Notes: generated from the letters alone by a model not told the origin. A stretch of 64,000 bases of DNA from Palsa-461 sp963768185 (GCA_963768185.1 CAVYGS010000001.1:248001-312000), one strand, 5' to 3'. Positions 9,630-18,932 are shown, counted from the first letter of the stretch. A program made the numbers and translations.

Positions 9630-10385
9630 ATGGTGACGTCGGTCACGGCGGTCTCTAAGGTGTCCGGCGTGTCGAGCGGACGCCAGACCATGCCCCTCCC
9701 GGAGGTGGTACTTCCCCCAGCCGTCGGTCCTCACCCAGCGGTGGTGATCGGTGCCGAGGCATACGGGATCAATCCCTTCATCCGCGGGGTGCAGCAGCGC
9801 CTGGCGGACATTGGGTTCGCGTCGGTGGTGCCCGACTACTACCACGGCAAGGGCCCCACTCGCACCGAGAGTTACGACGACTTCACGGAGGTCATCGAGT
9901 ACATCGGCCAGCTCGATTTCACCTGTGCGGCGCGCGACCTCGCCGATTGCGTCGGCGCGCTCGGGGACCGACCAGACATCGATGGCCGGCGGATATCGGT
10001 CTGGGGGTACTGCACCGGCGGGACCCTGGCGTGGCTGGCCGCCGGCATGTGCCGAGGCCTGGCCGCTGCGGTGCTGTTCTTCCCAAGCCAGCCGGTCTTC
10101 TCCGAGCTCAGCCCCTCCACGCCCGTCCACCCCATGGACCTCCTCTGGCAGTTGTCGTGCCCGACGCTTTTCCTCTACGGGAGCGATGACGGGACCATGC
10201 CCGCCGAGCGGGCCGAACTGCTGCGCCAGCGGATCGACCGCTGGGAAGTCCCGGCTGAGCTCCGGACCTACCCAGGGGCCAACCACGCCTTCTCCGCTCC
10301 CTGGGGGCCCCTCCGCCACGACGAAGCAGACCGGACGTCGTGGCAGGACGCCGTCTCGTTCCTTTTGGCTCACTCCGGATTGTGA
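9630..10385 (+). CDS. dienelactone hydrolase family protein
   Basis: 251 residues with an alpha/beta-hydrolase fold. The nucleophile elbow is GYCTGG (Cys near residue 131), the acid is in YGSDDGT and the histidine in GANHAFS, which is the Cys-Asp-His triad of dienelactone hydrolases (carboxymethylenebutenolidase). The segment VVPDYYHGKGP is also typical. Family members open lactones in aromatic degradation, though many act on other esters. The stop overlaps the start of the CoA-transferase by four bases, so the two are co-expressed. Confidence 0.85.
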   Translation: MVTSVTAVSKVSGVSSGRQTMPLPEVVLPPAVGPHPAVVIGAEAYGINPFIRGVQQRLADIGFASVVPDYYHGKGPTRTESYDDFTEVIEYIGQLDFTCAARDLADCVGALGDRPDIDGRRISVWGYCTGGTLAWLAAGMCRGLAAAVLFFPSQPVFSELSPSTPVHPMDLLWQLSCPTLFLYGSDDGTMPAERAELLRQRIDRWEVPAELRTYPGANHAFSAPWGPLRHDEADRTSWQDAVSFLLAHSGL

Positions 10386-11534
10386 CGGTGCAGGCCCTCG
10401 AAGGGGTTCGGATCCTGGACCTGAGCGGCGGCATCGCCGGTCCGCTGGGTGTCCTCCAGCTGGCCGAGCACGGCGCCGACGTCATCAAAATCGAGCCTCC
10501 AGGCGGCCGTTCGGACCGGACCACACCCGCGTCCGCGTGCCTACAACCGCAGCCGCCGTTCGGTGACCGTCGACCTGAAACAGCCCGTCGGGCGGGAGCT
10601 CTTCCTCGAGCTGTGCGCGACCGCCGACGTGCTCGTGGAGGCGTTCGCTCCTGGGACGATGGCCCGGCTGGGGCTGGACTACATGACCGTCCACGAGCGG
10701 TATCCCAAGTTGATCTACTGCTCGATACCGGCGTGGCCCGCGGGGATGCGATACGCGGACCTGCCGGGCTACGAGGCCCTGGTACACGCCCGGACCGGCC
10801 AGCAATGGGAGATCACGACCTTCCGGCGGGGTCCGACTTTTCTGCACAGCCCGGTGGCCAGCTTCGGGGCGATGCTCCTGGTCCCCACCGGGATCATGGC
10901 CGCCCTCCTGGCCCGGGACCGTACCGGGTCCGGCCAACACGTGGAGGTCTCCCTCCTCCAAGGGGTGATGGCGCTCACCACCCAGGTGTGGAACTGGACC
11001 GACCGGGGCCAGTTCCTCTTGGCCAAGACCCAGCCTCCCGGTATCCACCAGGAGTCCATCTTCGAATGTGCCGGAGGGGACTGGATCCACACCTCGACGA
11101 TGTCCGGCGTGACGCCGACCCGCAGCGAGGCGTCCATCCTGGGACTGGAGGAGCTCTCCTTCCAGGGGCTTGTGGCCATGAGCGCCGAGGACCGGGCGGC
11201 CTACCGGGCTCGCAAGGTGGCCGCCTACAAGAGCCGCGATCGCGCCGAACTCGTGGCCGAGCTCCTCGACGCCGGTCACGCCGCCGAGGCGATCGTCGCC
11301 CCCCATGAGCGTTTCGAGCATCCCCAGCTGCGGGGCACGGGGACGGTGGTGGAGGTGGAAGACCCCGAGATCGGCCCCACCACGCAGATCGGCGTGACCC
11401 TCTTCCTCGAGCGGACCCCCGGTGCGGTGAAGGGAGGGCAGCCCCCCCCAGGAGCCCACACCGAGGAGGTCCTCGCCACCCTCGGTCACAGTCAGTCGGA
11501 GATCGCCGGCCTCCGCGCCGGCGGGGTGGTCTGA
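10382..11534 (+). CDS. family III CoA-transferase, catalytic Asp replaced by Gln (one frameshift)
   Basis: About 384 residues, CaiB/BaiF type. The GTG start overlaps the previous stop. VRILDLSGGIAGPLGVLQLAEHGADVIKIEP is the conserved N-terminal CoA-binding segment and GSGQHVEVSLLQGVM the segment around the active site. In formyl-CoA transferase the nucleophilic Asp169 sits where this protein has Gln (SLLQGV), so transferase activity by the usual Asp-CoA anhydride is doubtful. The frame shifts once near 10516 (RSDRT then HPRPRAYNRSRRSV), consistent with one extra base. It forms a pair with the next gene. Confidence 0.8.
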
Positions 11535-11535
11535 G

Positions 11536-12837
11536 ATGCCGGGACCGTTGGAGGGTCTCCGGGTTCTCGACTTCGGCCAGTACCTGGCCGGCCCCTTCGG
11601 GCCCATGCTGCTGGCCGATCTGGGTGCCGACGTCATCAAGATCGAGCCCACCCGGGGTGACGGCATGAGGGGCAACGTCATCGGGTCGTTCATCGGCTGC
11701 CAGCGGGGCAAGCGCGACATCGCCCTGGACCTCAAGCACCCTGACGGGCTGCGGCTCGCCCTCGAGCTGGTCGCGACCGCCGACATCGTCCACCACAACA
11801 TGACCCTCGGCACCGCTGACCGCCTCGGCATCGGTTACGAGGACTGCCGGGCGGTGAAGCCGGACATCCTCTACTGCAACACCTTCATGTACGGGGCCGC
11901 CGGACCGCTCGCCCACTTGGGCGGCCTGGATCCGCTGGGCCAGGCGGCGTCGGGCATCGAGTGGGAGCAGGGGCCGGTCGCCGCCGGCAACCCGCCGCTG
12001 TGGTACCGCTACGGTCACGGCGACGTCGCCGCCGCCATGCCGTCGGTGACGGCACTTCTGATCGCCCTGTACCACCGCAACAGGACGGGCGAGGGTCAGT
12101 TCATGTGGACGTCGATCTTCCACGGATCGATGCTCTACACAATGGACTCCTGGTTGGACGGGGCCGGGCAGCCATCCCCCCGACCCGAGCTCGATCGGGA
12201 GCAGCGGGGGCTGGACCCGCTCTACGCGCTCTACGAGACCGGCGACGGGTGGCTGCAGCTGGCGGCGGTGAAGCACGTCCACTGGCTCGGGCTGTGCCGG
12301 GCCCTGCGGCGCGACGAGCTTGTCGAGGATCCCCGGTTCGCCTCGGTCGAGCTCCGCAGGGAGCACCGGGGGGAGCTGGTGGCGGAGCTGGAGCGCGCGT
12401 TCCTGGGCGACCTGGCGATCAACTGGCGACGGGCGCTGCGGGCCCAGGGCGTGCCGGCAGACATCTCGGTCGACACCTGGGACGGCGAGACCATTCTCTT
12501 CGACGAGGAACTGGCCCGGTTGGGCCTGGTGACCGAGTACCGTCACCCGCTCCTCGGCCGAATCCGCCAGTTCGGCAACCTCATCAGCTTCAGCGACACT
12601 CCCGGGCGCCAGGACAGGCCCCCGCCGCTCCTCGGTCAGGACAGCCGCGAGATCCTCCTCGAACTGGGTTATGACGAACCGGCGATCGACGCGCTCGGGG
12701 AGAGCTGGCGCCGTCGCCTGGCCCGGCGACGACTACCGGTTCCCGGTCTGATCACCAATCGGCGAGCGGACCGCTTTGCCGGTGCGACCGCTGCTCACCC
12801 CATGACGGTGGATACGGTGGATACGGTGGGTGCGTGA
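11536..12837 (+). CDS. family III CoA-transferase, catalytic Asp replaced by His
   Basis: 433 residues, intact, starting one base after the previous stop. The N-terminal LEGLRVLDFGQYLAGPFGPM and LADLGADVIKIEPTRGD are textbook CaiB/BaiF motifs. The active-site segment reads GEGQFMWTSIFHGSM, with His where the nucleophilic Asp is expected. Pairing with the Gln variant just upstream suggests a heteromer or two divergent paralogs. The C-terminus ends in a TVDTVDTVGA repeat coded by a duplicated 9-base unit, and its stop overlaps the next start. Confidence 0.85.
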   Translation: MPGPLEGLRVLDFGQYLAGPFGPMLLADLGADVIKIEPTRGDGMRGNVIGSFIGCQRGKRDIALDLKHPDGLRLALELVATADIVHHNMTLGTADRLGIGYEDCRAVKPDILYCNTFMYGAAGPLAHLGGLDPLGQAASGIEWEQGPVAAGNPPLWYRYGHGDVAAAMPSVTALLIALYHRNRTGEGQFMWTSIFHGSMLYTMDSWLDGAGQPSPRPELDREQRGLDPLYALYETGDGWLQLAAVKHVHWLGLCRALRRDELVEDPRFASVELRREHRGELVAELERAFLGDLAINWRRALRAQGVPADISVDTWDGETILFDEELARLGLVTEYRHPLLGRIRQFGNLISFSDTPGRQDRPPPLLGQDSREILLELGYDEPAIDALGESWRRRLARRRLPVPGLITNRRADRFAGATAAHPMTVDTVDTVGA

Positions 12838-13853
12838 CCGCGACACCCGCCAACACCCGGGCCAGCGCGCTCGGCGATCCCGCCCGCGTCACGGTCGCCC
12901 GTCGACCCGGCTCGGCTCGGCGGACCAGCCACGTCGACATGCTGCCCCTCGGTGCCACCAGCCGCGAAGGTCTCAGCCTCCGGGCCGCTGCTCGCGACCT
13001 ACTCACCGGGTCCTCCGACGAAGTCACGGTCATCGGTGCGGCCTCGCTTCTCGCCGAACTGGGCCCCGAGAGAAACCTCCGGTCCTTGATCGTCGATCCC
13101 GAACTTCCCGCCGCCTCCCAGTTGATCGACCGGGTCGTTGGCTCCGGCTTCCGCGCCGCGCTCGAAGAGACGGTGCCCGAACAGCGCCGGGCCCGGACGC
13201 CGCTCTACTTGTTGCTCGACGACATGCCCGTCGCCGCCCTCATCGCCGGGTATGCCGACTTGTACTCAAAGGAAATCCCGGTCCGGCGCGGGACGTTGCC
13301 GACCGATATCTGCGCCGGGTGGGCCAGCGACGCCACCATGATCCGCGGTGCACTCGCCACTGGGACGATGACGGTGACGGTGGGTCCGGCTGCTCCCGAT
13401 CTGGCCGCCTCCGACCCTCAGGGCTGGCACGAGATGGGTCCTCTGGCCGGCGGCGCCATGCGGCGCAGAAGGCTGATCGACGTCCACCTTGACGAAGCTG
13501 TGCCCGACGGAGCGATGGAGATTCGGGCCATGTTCCGCGACAGCCACGTCGGACCGGATGGAGTCGAACGGGTGCTGCACGAGTACGACCTCGAGGTGGC
13601 GATCGACCTCCGTCTTGGGGTGGTTACGCGCTGCGATGCCCGTCCGATGGCTCTGCCGTGGCCGGAGTGTCCGCTTGCCGCCGATAGCGCCTCCCGTCTG
13701 GTGGGGCAGCCCGTGGGGTCGTTGCGAGACTTCGTGCGTAGCAACTTGCGCGGCACCAGCACCTGCACCCATCTCAACGACCTGCTGCGATCCGTCTCGG
13801 ACGTCGTGCCCCTGGCCCGAGCGCTCGGCGTCGGCTGGCCGGAACCGGCCTGA
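12834..13853 (+). CDS. DUF2889 protein
   Basis: 339 residues from a GTG overlapping the CoA-transferase stop by four bases. The C-terminal half carries the DUF2889 pattern: RRRRLIDVHL, MFRDSHVGPDG...VLHEYDLEVAIDL, and CTHLNDLLRSVSDV near residues 305-318. The first 150 residues are variable. DUF2889 proteins are common in actinobacteria and proteobacteria near acyl-CoA genes, but no biochemical role is established. Coupling to two CoA-transferases and proximity to a crotonase support a role in the same acyl-CoA pathway; this is inference. Confidence 0.75.
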   Translation: MTATPANTRASALGDPARVTVARRPGSARRTSHVDMLPLGATSREGLSLRAAARDLLTGSSDEVTVIGAASLLAELGPERNLRSLIVDPELPAASQLIDRVVGSGFRAALEETVPEQRRARTPLYLLLDDMPVAALIAGYADLYSKEIPVRRGTLPTDICAGWASDATMIRGALATGTMTVTVGPAAPDLAASDPQGWHEMGPLAGGAMRRRRLIDVHLDEAVPDGAMEIRAMFRDSHVGPDGVERVLHEYDLEVAIDLRLGVVTRCDARPMALPWPECPLAADSASRLVGQPVGSLRDFVRSNLRGTSTCTHLNDLLRSVSDVVPLARALGVGWPEPA

Positions 13854-13948
13854 CGAACGGCCTCGTGCGCGCTCGCACTCGTCCGGGCTCCAGGCGCTGG
13901 CTGCCGACGGGGCCGAATTCGCAGGCCAGGCACCCGTAGGATCCGAGC

Positions 13949-14728
13949 ATGTCGCAAGCCGAACCTGTCCTCCTCGAGTCGACTGGCGAGGGCGTCAGGG
14001 TGCTCACTTTGAACCGCCCCCACCAACGCAATGCGCTCAGCAGCGAGCTCGCCACCGCCTTCCTCGCTGCGTTGGAGCTCGCCGAGACCGACGACTCCGT
14101 GCGCGTGGTGGTCGTGACGGGAGCCGATCCGGCGTTTTGTGCCGGGGTCGACCTGAAAGAAGCGGCGCGTTTCGGAAGGGACTACCTCGGCGGATCCGAC
14201 GTGGGTCGCTGCATCATCAAGGTCGGTGAGATGCACAAGCCGATCATCGGTGCGATCAACGGCGCCACCTTCACCGGGGGTTTCGAGCTAGCCCTCGGCT
14301 GTGACTTTTTGATCGCCTCCGATCGGGCGGTTTTTGCCGACACCCATGCCCGCGTGGGGGTCCTCCCGGGTGGTGGGATGACCGCTCGTCTGCCGGGCGC
14401 GGTTGGACTTCGAAAGGCCCGCATGCTGTCGATGACCGGGGACTTGATCGACGCAGCTGCCGCTGAACGGGCGGGGCTCGTGGTCGAGGTCGTGGATCAC
14501 GTGCGCCTGCTCGATCGGGCCACCGAAGTTGCCCGTTCCATCGCCGAGATCGACCCGCAGACGATTCGTTCGATCAAACGCATGTACGACGAAGGTTCGG
14601 CCACCACCATGGGCGAGGCGCTCCGGATCGAACGGGCCTTGAGCCAAACCGGTGCACTCGACCTCGAGCAACTGGCCGCTCGGCGCGATGCGGTCATGGT
14701 CCGTAACCGCGCTCAGCTGAAGGACTGA
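13949..14728 (+). CDS. enoyl-CoA hydratase/isomerase (crotonase) family
   Basis: 259 residues. The crotonase signature is clear: VLTLNRPHQRNALSSEL, FCAGVDLKE for the oxyanion hole, and GATFTGGFELALGCDFLIAS with the first catalytic Glu. The second catalytic Glu of classical hydratases falls in HARVGVLPGGGM, where this protein has His-Ala. That is seen in several actinobacterial EchA paralogs, so hydratase activity should not be assumed; it could act as an isomerase or on other CoA esters. It lies 95 bases after the DUF2889 gene in the same direction. Confidence 0.85.
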   Translation: MSQAEPVLLESTGEGVRVLTLNRPHQRNALSSELATAFLAALELAETDDSVRVVVVTGADPAFCAGVDLKEAARFGRDYLGGSDVGRCIIKVGEMHKPIIGAINGATFTGGFELALGCDFLIASDRAVFADTHARVGVLPGGGMTARLPGAVGLRKARMLSMTGDLIDAAAAERAGLVVEVVDHVRLLDRATEVARSIAEIDPQTIRSIKRMYDEGSATTMGEALRIERALSQTGALDLEQLAARRDAVMVRNRAQLKD

Positions 14729-15101
14729 GCAGCCCGCTCGGACCTCGGCCGTGCGGGGCACTCTGCATGCGGGGATGCCCTGAAGCAAGCAGGGCAGCAG
14801 CGGTGAAGGCCAGTCTGCAGACCCGCTCGTGGTGGCTCTCGTTCGCTCGTAGACCACGCGCGGGGGAGCGTCGCACGGCCCAATCGGTACGCCGGATGGA
14901 TGCATTTGACGGTGCCAGTTTCCTGTCCAATATCAGAGAAGAACCACGAACTACGTTTTCCGTTGTGATGGCGCAGCTGGTACCTCAAATGAGGGCACAA
15001 ATGGACAGCCAATCCCAAGTTTGTAAAACTCGTAAAGTTGCACTCAGTGCGGTGGCTCGGTGCTATGCGACGAGCGATGACAAATCGGAAGGATCTCGGC
15101 T
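14729..15101. other. intergenic region, lower GC
   Basis: About 370 bases with noticeably more A and T than the neighbouring genes, especially 14925-15101. No credible gene. It probably holds the promoter of the secreted protein at 15102; a GGAAGGA at 15087-15093 serves as its ribosome binding site. Confidence 0.45.
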
Positions 15102-15920
15102 ATGCCATCTTCACAGCAAATGAGTTTGCGTGAGCCGCGCCGGGTGTCAATCACGTGGTCGAGACTCACAGCGGGCGCGATACTCGGTGTGGTCGGGGCG
15201 CTCGCAGCCAGTGTGATGTCCTCGACGATCGCTCTGGGTGCCGCTGGGTCAGCTTCCCAGTATCAACAGGAGGCCATCGCCGCTGCGCAAGCCGCAAACT
15301 CCCTGCGCGTCACGGCCACTGTGAAAGAGACGCTCCTCCAGACCCACAAAACCTACGTCATCGATTCGGTCATTGACATGACCCAGACGGAGTCAACAAC
15401 CGTAGTGACAGAGGGCAAAAGCCACGGAACTATTTTGGTGGTGCCAAACTTGGCCTATGCAAAAGGCACGGCCTCATTTCTAGAGGACATCATCGGCCTT
15501 TCCAAGGCTGAAGCGTCGAAGTATGCCGAACAGTGGATATCGATCTCGTCCAGCTATAAGTATTATTTGTCTCTGGTATATGCCCACATTGTCAGCCAAT
15601 TGGGGTCCGTTGCCACGGCAACAGGAGCGCTGAAATTGAGTGGACCCACGAAGGTGGACGACAAGCGCGTCGTAGAAGTTTCAGGGGGCCTGTCGACTCC
15701 GCTCTCGTTGGAGTTTGGGAAGAACGGTACGCAGAGCTTGTACGTGTCAACGTCAAGCCCATTTCTCCCAGTTTCTTTCGTGTTCTCTGCGGTCACCAAG
15801 TACAGCGCGAGCGAAACGGTGCGAGAGATAGAAACCGACACGCTCTCGAGATGGGGTGAGCCAGTGTCAGTCACCCCGCCGGCTTCTTCGGTGCCGATCG
15901 CTACCGTAACGGGGCCGTAG
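15102..15920 (+). CDS. exported protein, LppX/LprG-like in outline
   Basis: 272 residues. Residues 22-50 are hydrophobic (LTAGAILGVVGALAASVMSS) and followed by a small-residue cleavage region, so a Sec signal peptide or anchor is likely; there is no lipobox Cys. The mature part is rich in Ser, Thr and Val with alternating beta strands, for example VTEGKSHGTILVVPNLAYAKG. It includes AEQWISISSSYKYYLSLV, resembling the cupped lipid-carrier fold of mycobacterial LppX/LprG. That resemblance is only by pattern. Codon use is less GC-rich than neighbours, which may mean later acquisition. Confidence 0.55.
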   Translation: MPSSQQMSLREPRRVSITWSRLTAGAILGVVGALAASVMSSTIALGAAGSASQYQQEAIAAAQAANSLRVTATVKETLLQTHKTYVIDSVIDMTQTESTTVVTEGKSHGTILVVPNLAYAKGTASFLEDIIGLSKAEASKYAEQWISISSSYKYYLSLVYAHIVSQLGSVATATGALKLSGPTKVDDKRVVEVSGGLSTPLSLEFGKNGTQSLYVSTSSPFLPVSFVFSAVTKYSASETVREIETDTLSRWGEPVSVTPPASSVPIATVTGP

Positions 15921-16098
15921 AGCCACCGACGTAGATAGGCAGCTCGGTCGCGTTCGCTGAATCCATCCGTACGACCCTTCGTCGGGCCGCAAGCCCGCAG
16001 CGCCCCTTGGGATGCAAGCGCCCGAACCCTCGCAACTGATCGCACGGATTGCCGTAGATGGGTGGTCGCGCCCTCTCTCTCGCAGGAGAAACGGCGAA

Positions 16099-17226
16099 TT
16101 AGATCGTGAATCCGTCCACGCTGGCCGAGAACTGGCCAAGGTTGTTGAACGCGACGGCCACGGATCCCGCACCAGCACTGCTCGTCGCCGACGTTCCCGT
16201 GGCCGTTGCCACCGCGCTCGGACCGGACGCGAACGTGATGGCAAGGACGCCGTTGCCGTTGGCCGTGCTTGTGGCCATCCCACCTCCGACACTGGTCGCC
16301 ATGGCGGTGTTGTTGTTGGCCGTGAGGAGGTCCATCGAGCTCCCCACAAGGTCGCTCCCCGCGTCGGCCGTGGCGCCGGACCCGCTCGCCTCCGCCAGTT
16401 CGTTGTCCGCCGTCGCATCTGTGTCGTAGCTTCCGGCGGAGGCCAGTCCACCGTCGCTGGCGATTGCTGTGTCGTTGTCGGCGGTCGTGTCGTCAACGGC
16501 GTATGCACCGGCGAGCGCCATTCCACCGCTGCTTGCGACCGCCATGTCGTAGTCGGTCGTTTGCGTCGTCGTCGCCGTTTTGGCACCCATCCCGTAGCTT
16601 CCGGCGACGGCAATTCCGTCGGTGCTTGCGACCGCCGTGTTGCCGATGGAGTTGTTGGTGTCGTCACCCTTGGCACCGACTCCGTAGCTTCCGGCATAGG
16701 CCTGTCCACCGCTGCTTGCGACCGCCGTATTGCCGGATTCGGTCTCGTCGGTGTAGCCCGTGTTCCCGGTCCCGGCGGCGGCCGTTGCGCCGCCGCTGGC
16801 GGTCGCCGAGTTCCCGCTCACGGTCACGTCGGTCGCAGAGTTTCCGGATCCGGCGGAGGCACTCCCGTCTATGGCAGTCGCGGTGTTGTCGCTCACGATC
16901 AAGTCAGTGGCGGTGTTCTCGAACCCGGCGTCGGCGGTTCCAGCGTGCTGGAAACACACGTCCCCGACCCCGTCCTGCGCGGACGTTGTGGCTCCAGTGC
17001 ACGCCACTCCGACGGCCGCGTCGCTCGCCGATGCGGTAAGCACGCCCAGACCAAACAATCCGGTCGAAGCCAACAGCCCGGTCCCCGCTAAGCCAACCAC
17101 CGAGTGCAGGCGGTGGCGGTCGTTCTCAGGAACTGCGGCGGCATGGGCTCCGCGACCACGAGTCGGCGGCGAATAGCTCCCGACGCCGCGCTTCGCGTGA
17201 AGTGCCCCTCGTTTTGCCACGCTCAC
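16099..17226 (-). CDS. repeat-rich exported protein
   Basis: About 375 residues from a GTG at 17226 with GGAG seven bases before (a GTG at 17256 is also possible). A long basic N-terminus precedes a hydrophobic segment (VVGLAGTGLLASTGLFGLGV) and a likely cleavage site after ASA. The rest is low in charge and built of loose 20-30 residue repeats: GNTAVASSGGQAYAGSYGVG, then GNTAVASTDGIAVAGSYGMG, and similar units ending in ADND or TDYD. Asn-Thr-Ala and Gly-Ser-Tyr recur at fixed places, as in beta-solenoid surface proteins. No cell-wall anchor is visible. Role unknown; a surface or matrix protein is a guess. Confidence 0.65.
   Translation of the reverse strand: MSVAKRGALHAKRGVGSYSPPTRGRGAHAAAVPENDRHRLHSVVGLAGTGLLASTGLFGLGVLTASASDAAVGVACTGATTSAQDGVGDVCFQHAGTADAGFENTATDLIVSDNTATAIDGSASAGSGNSATDVTVSGNSATASGGATAAAGTGNTGYTDETESGNTAVASSGGQAYAGSYGVGAKGDDTNNSIGNTAVASTDGIAVAGSYGMGAKTATTTQTTDYDMAVASSGGMALAGAYAVDDTTADNDTAIASDGGLASAGSYDTDATADNELAEASGSGATADAGSDLVGSSMDLLTANNNTAMATSVGGGMATSTANGNGVLAITFASGPSAVATATGTSATSSAGAGSVAVAFNNLGQFSASVDGFTI
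16420..16830. repeat. imperfect tandem repeats within the exported protein gene
   Basis: The plus strand repeatedly shows CTTGCGACCGCC (about 16534, 16628, 16715) and CGTAGCTTCCGGC (about 16427, 16594, 16685), at spacings of roughly 85-95 bases. They correspond to repeated GNTAVAS and AGSYG units in the minus-strand protein. Repeats vary in length and sequence, so they are old or under relaxed selection. Confidence 0.7.
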
Positions 17227-17599
17227 CCCCGGCTCCGATCGCGTCGGCCACAGCACGACGCTTCAGGTGGTTTCTCGGAGTCCAATTCCGGGGGCAGATT
17301 AGCTGCCTGGAGGGGTGCGTCGGTGGAAGAGCGGCGCACGCCACCGCACGCAGCGCCGCGGGCGGGCCGGCAGCGGGAGCCGTCGGCGGTGAAGTCCCAG
17401 TTCCCCGATCACATTGGCCACGTCGCCTGGCCCCCGACGAGGTGAACGCCAGCGCTCGAACAGGTCGGGATGACGAGCCTCCGACGCGGGCGGCGTTCCA
17501 GACGCGCCGGAAGCGGCGTCCGGACGACCGCCCTCCGAAGGCTGTGAAGTCCGGGCTCCGGTATCGTCGACGGCTCGTGGCGAGCATGCGGGTCCCGTG
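17227..17599. other. divergent promoter region
   Basis: About 370 bases between a minus-strand and a plus-strand gene. Both promoters must lie here. No gene, palindrome or clear -35/-10 pair stands out; the open frames are Arg/Pro-rich chance frames. Confidence 0.4.
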
Positions 17600-18466
17600 A
17601 TGGACGAACAGCCAAACGACACCGTGCCCAGTCAGGGCGATACAGAACCTGAGCCGGTCGACCTTCCAGCCAACGTTCCCGATGGTCGGATGTACTCCTG
17701 GCACAGTCAGGCGGCCCAGTACCCACCGACCGGCCCGCCGGGGATCTCCTATTTTCGCGGGGAGCTGAGCAACGAACTGTTCGTCGACTGCCTCCTGTAT
17801 CGCGACGAGACGGGAGCGCTCGTCGGCATCCTCAACCATTACCCGACAGCTATCCCTCCCCACGAACGGGCGGGGGCGAACAACATCTGGGTCCGGCCGG
17901 ACCGTCGCCGGCAAGGCATTGGTAGCGCACTGGGCTCCGAGGCGTCCTTGCGTTGGTCGTCCGTTCCGACCGATGGCTTTCCGAACGTGGACGAGATGAG
18001 GATGACGCAAGCCGGGGCCCAGTTGGTAGAGGCGTATCTGCGGAAGAGAAGTTTCGGGTACCTGCTCCCGACTCCGCCCAAGGCCGTGTACGACAAGTGG
18101 TGGGACGCCGAGGGAATGCGCGATTGGATTTGTCCGCGTCCGGCGGTCCCGACACGCATCGAGATCGACCCCTGGGTCGGCGGTCATTACCGAATCGACA
18201 TCGACGACGAGGGCCTCGTACGTAGCATCACCGGGCACTATCTCGATTTCGAACGACCACGTTGGTTGGGCTTCACCTGGCGCACTACCTGGGAGCCGTC
18301 GGCACCCGAGAGCGTGGTCATCGTCCAGCTGGAACCCCGCGACGAGGGGCGGCGCACGCTCATGACCATCCGCCACCTCCGGCTGCCGACCGACCTCCAA
18401 GATGAGTACAAAGCTTGGTGGGGGCGCGTTGCAGCGCAGCTGGAGGAGCAGTTGGCCGGCCGCTGA
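17600..18466 (+). CDS. GNAT acetyltransferase-AHSA1 (SRPBCC) fusion
   Basis: 288 residues from ATG 17600 (a GTG directly before it is possible). Residues about 30-155 resemble a GNAT acetyltransferase: NIWVRPDRRRQGIGSAL supplies the (R/Q)xxGxG acetyl-CoA loop. Residues about 160-288 form an AHSA1/START-like domain: AVYDKWWDAEGMRDWICP, GGHYRIDIDDEG, GHYLDFERPRWLGFTW and a final amphipathic helix EYKAWWGRVAAQLEEQL. The two domains normally occur as separate proteins. No internal stop or start suggests two genes. The substrate is unknown; the AHSA1 cavity may hold a hydrophobic ligand that the GNAT half acts on, which is speculation. Confidence 0.7.
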   Translation: MDEQPNDTVPSQGDTEPEPVDLPANVPDGRMYSWHSQAAQYPPTGPPGISYFRGELSNELFVDCLLYRDETGALVGILNHYPTAIPPHERAGANNIWVRPDRRRQGIGSALGSEASLRWSSVPTDGFPNVDEMRMTQAGAQLVEAYLRKRSFGYLLPTPPKAVYDKWWDAEGMRDWICPRPAVPTRIEIDPWVGGHYRIDIDDEGLVRSITGHYLDFERPRWLGFTWRTTWEPSAPESVVIVQLEPRDEGRRTLMTIRHLRLPTDLQDEYKAWWGRVAAQLEEQLAGR

Positions 18467-18614
18467 GCAGTGGCCGCTCGGGTGCGCGAAGCGGGGCGAT
18501 CAGGGATCTCCTCATCGGTTCCTTTGGTTGCACCGGCTCTCCGGCACCGCTAAGAAGCTCAGACAATCGGGCGTTGCAGTCGTGAGACCGACGCACAGCG
18601 GGAGGAGATCGAGC

Positions 18615-18932
18615 GTGGCGAAGGGTATTCTGTTAGTGGAGACGCGTCCGGCGTCGCCGGACCAGGCTGAGGCGTACCACAAGTGGTACAACGAGACGCA
18701 CATCAGCCAGATCCTCGCGGTCGAGGGCTTCGTGTCCGCTCGGCGGCTCGAATCGCAGGACGACGAAGGCACCTTCATCGCCATCTATGAGATCGAGGCC
18801 GATGACCTCGAAACGGCGAGGGCCAATCTTCAGGCGTCCTCGCCCGGCCACAGTGCGCCGGTGGGCCTGTGTCTCGATCCGCCACCGACCGTCCGTTACT
18901 TCCGGGAATTCGCCTCGTTCAGCGCGACCTGA
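18615..18932 (+). CDS. small EthD/Dabb-like (DUF4286-type) protein
   Basis: 105 residues from a GTG at 18615, chosen because GGAGGAG lies nine bases before it. The sequence AKGILLVETRPASPDQAEAY, HKWYNETHISQILAVEGFVSARRL and FIAIYEIEADDLE matches a ferredoxin-fold alpha-beta barrel of the EthD/DUF4286 group, in which WYNETH is the hallmark. Such proteins are found in degradation clusters and are presumed dimeric; the function is rarely known. The epimerase gene follows 120 bases downstream in the same direction. Confidence 0.75.
   Translation: MAKGILLVETRPASPDQAEAYHKWYNETHISQILAVEGFVSARRLESQDDEGTFIAIYEIEADDLETARANLQASSPGHSAPVGLCLDPPPTVRYFREFASFSAT

Noticed and set aside
10485..12546. Long open frames on the minus strand opposite the two CoA-transferase genes
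   Set aside because: They are antisense shadows: low-complexity Pro/Arg/Gly sequence with no domain, opposite genes with clear motifs and normal codon bias.
12795..12837. A short tandem repeat of GTGGATACG as a possible regulatory element
   Set aside because: Only two or three copies at the very end of a coding sequence; it simply encodes TVDTVDTVG.
16012..17091. Plus-strand frame of 359 codons over the repeat protein
   Set aside because: Arg/Val/Gly-rich mirror of the minus-strand repeats; the minus frame has a signal peptide and regular repeat units.
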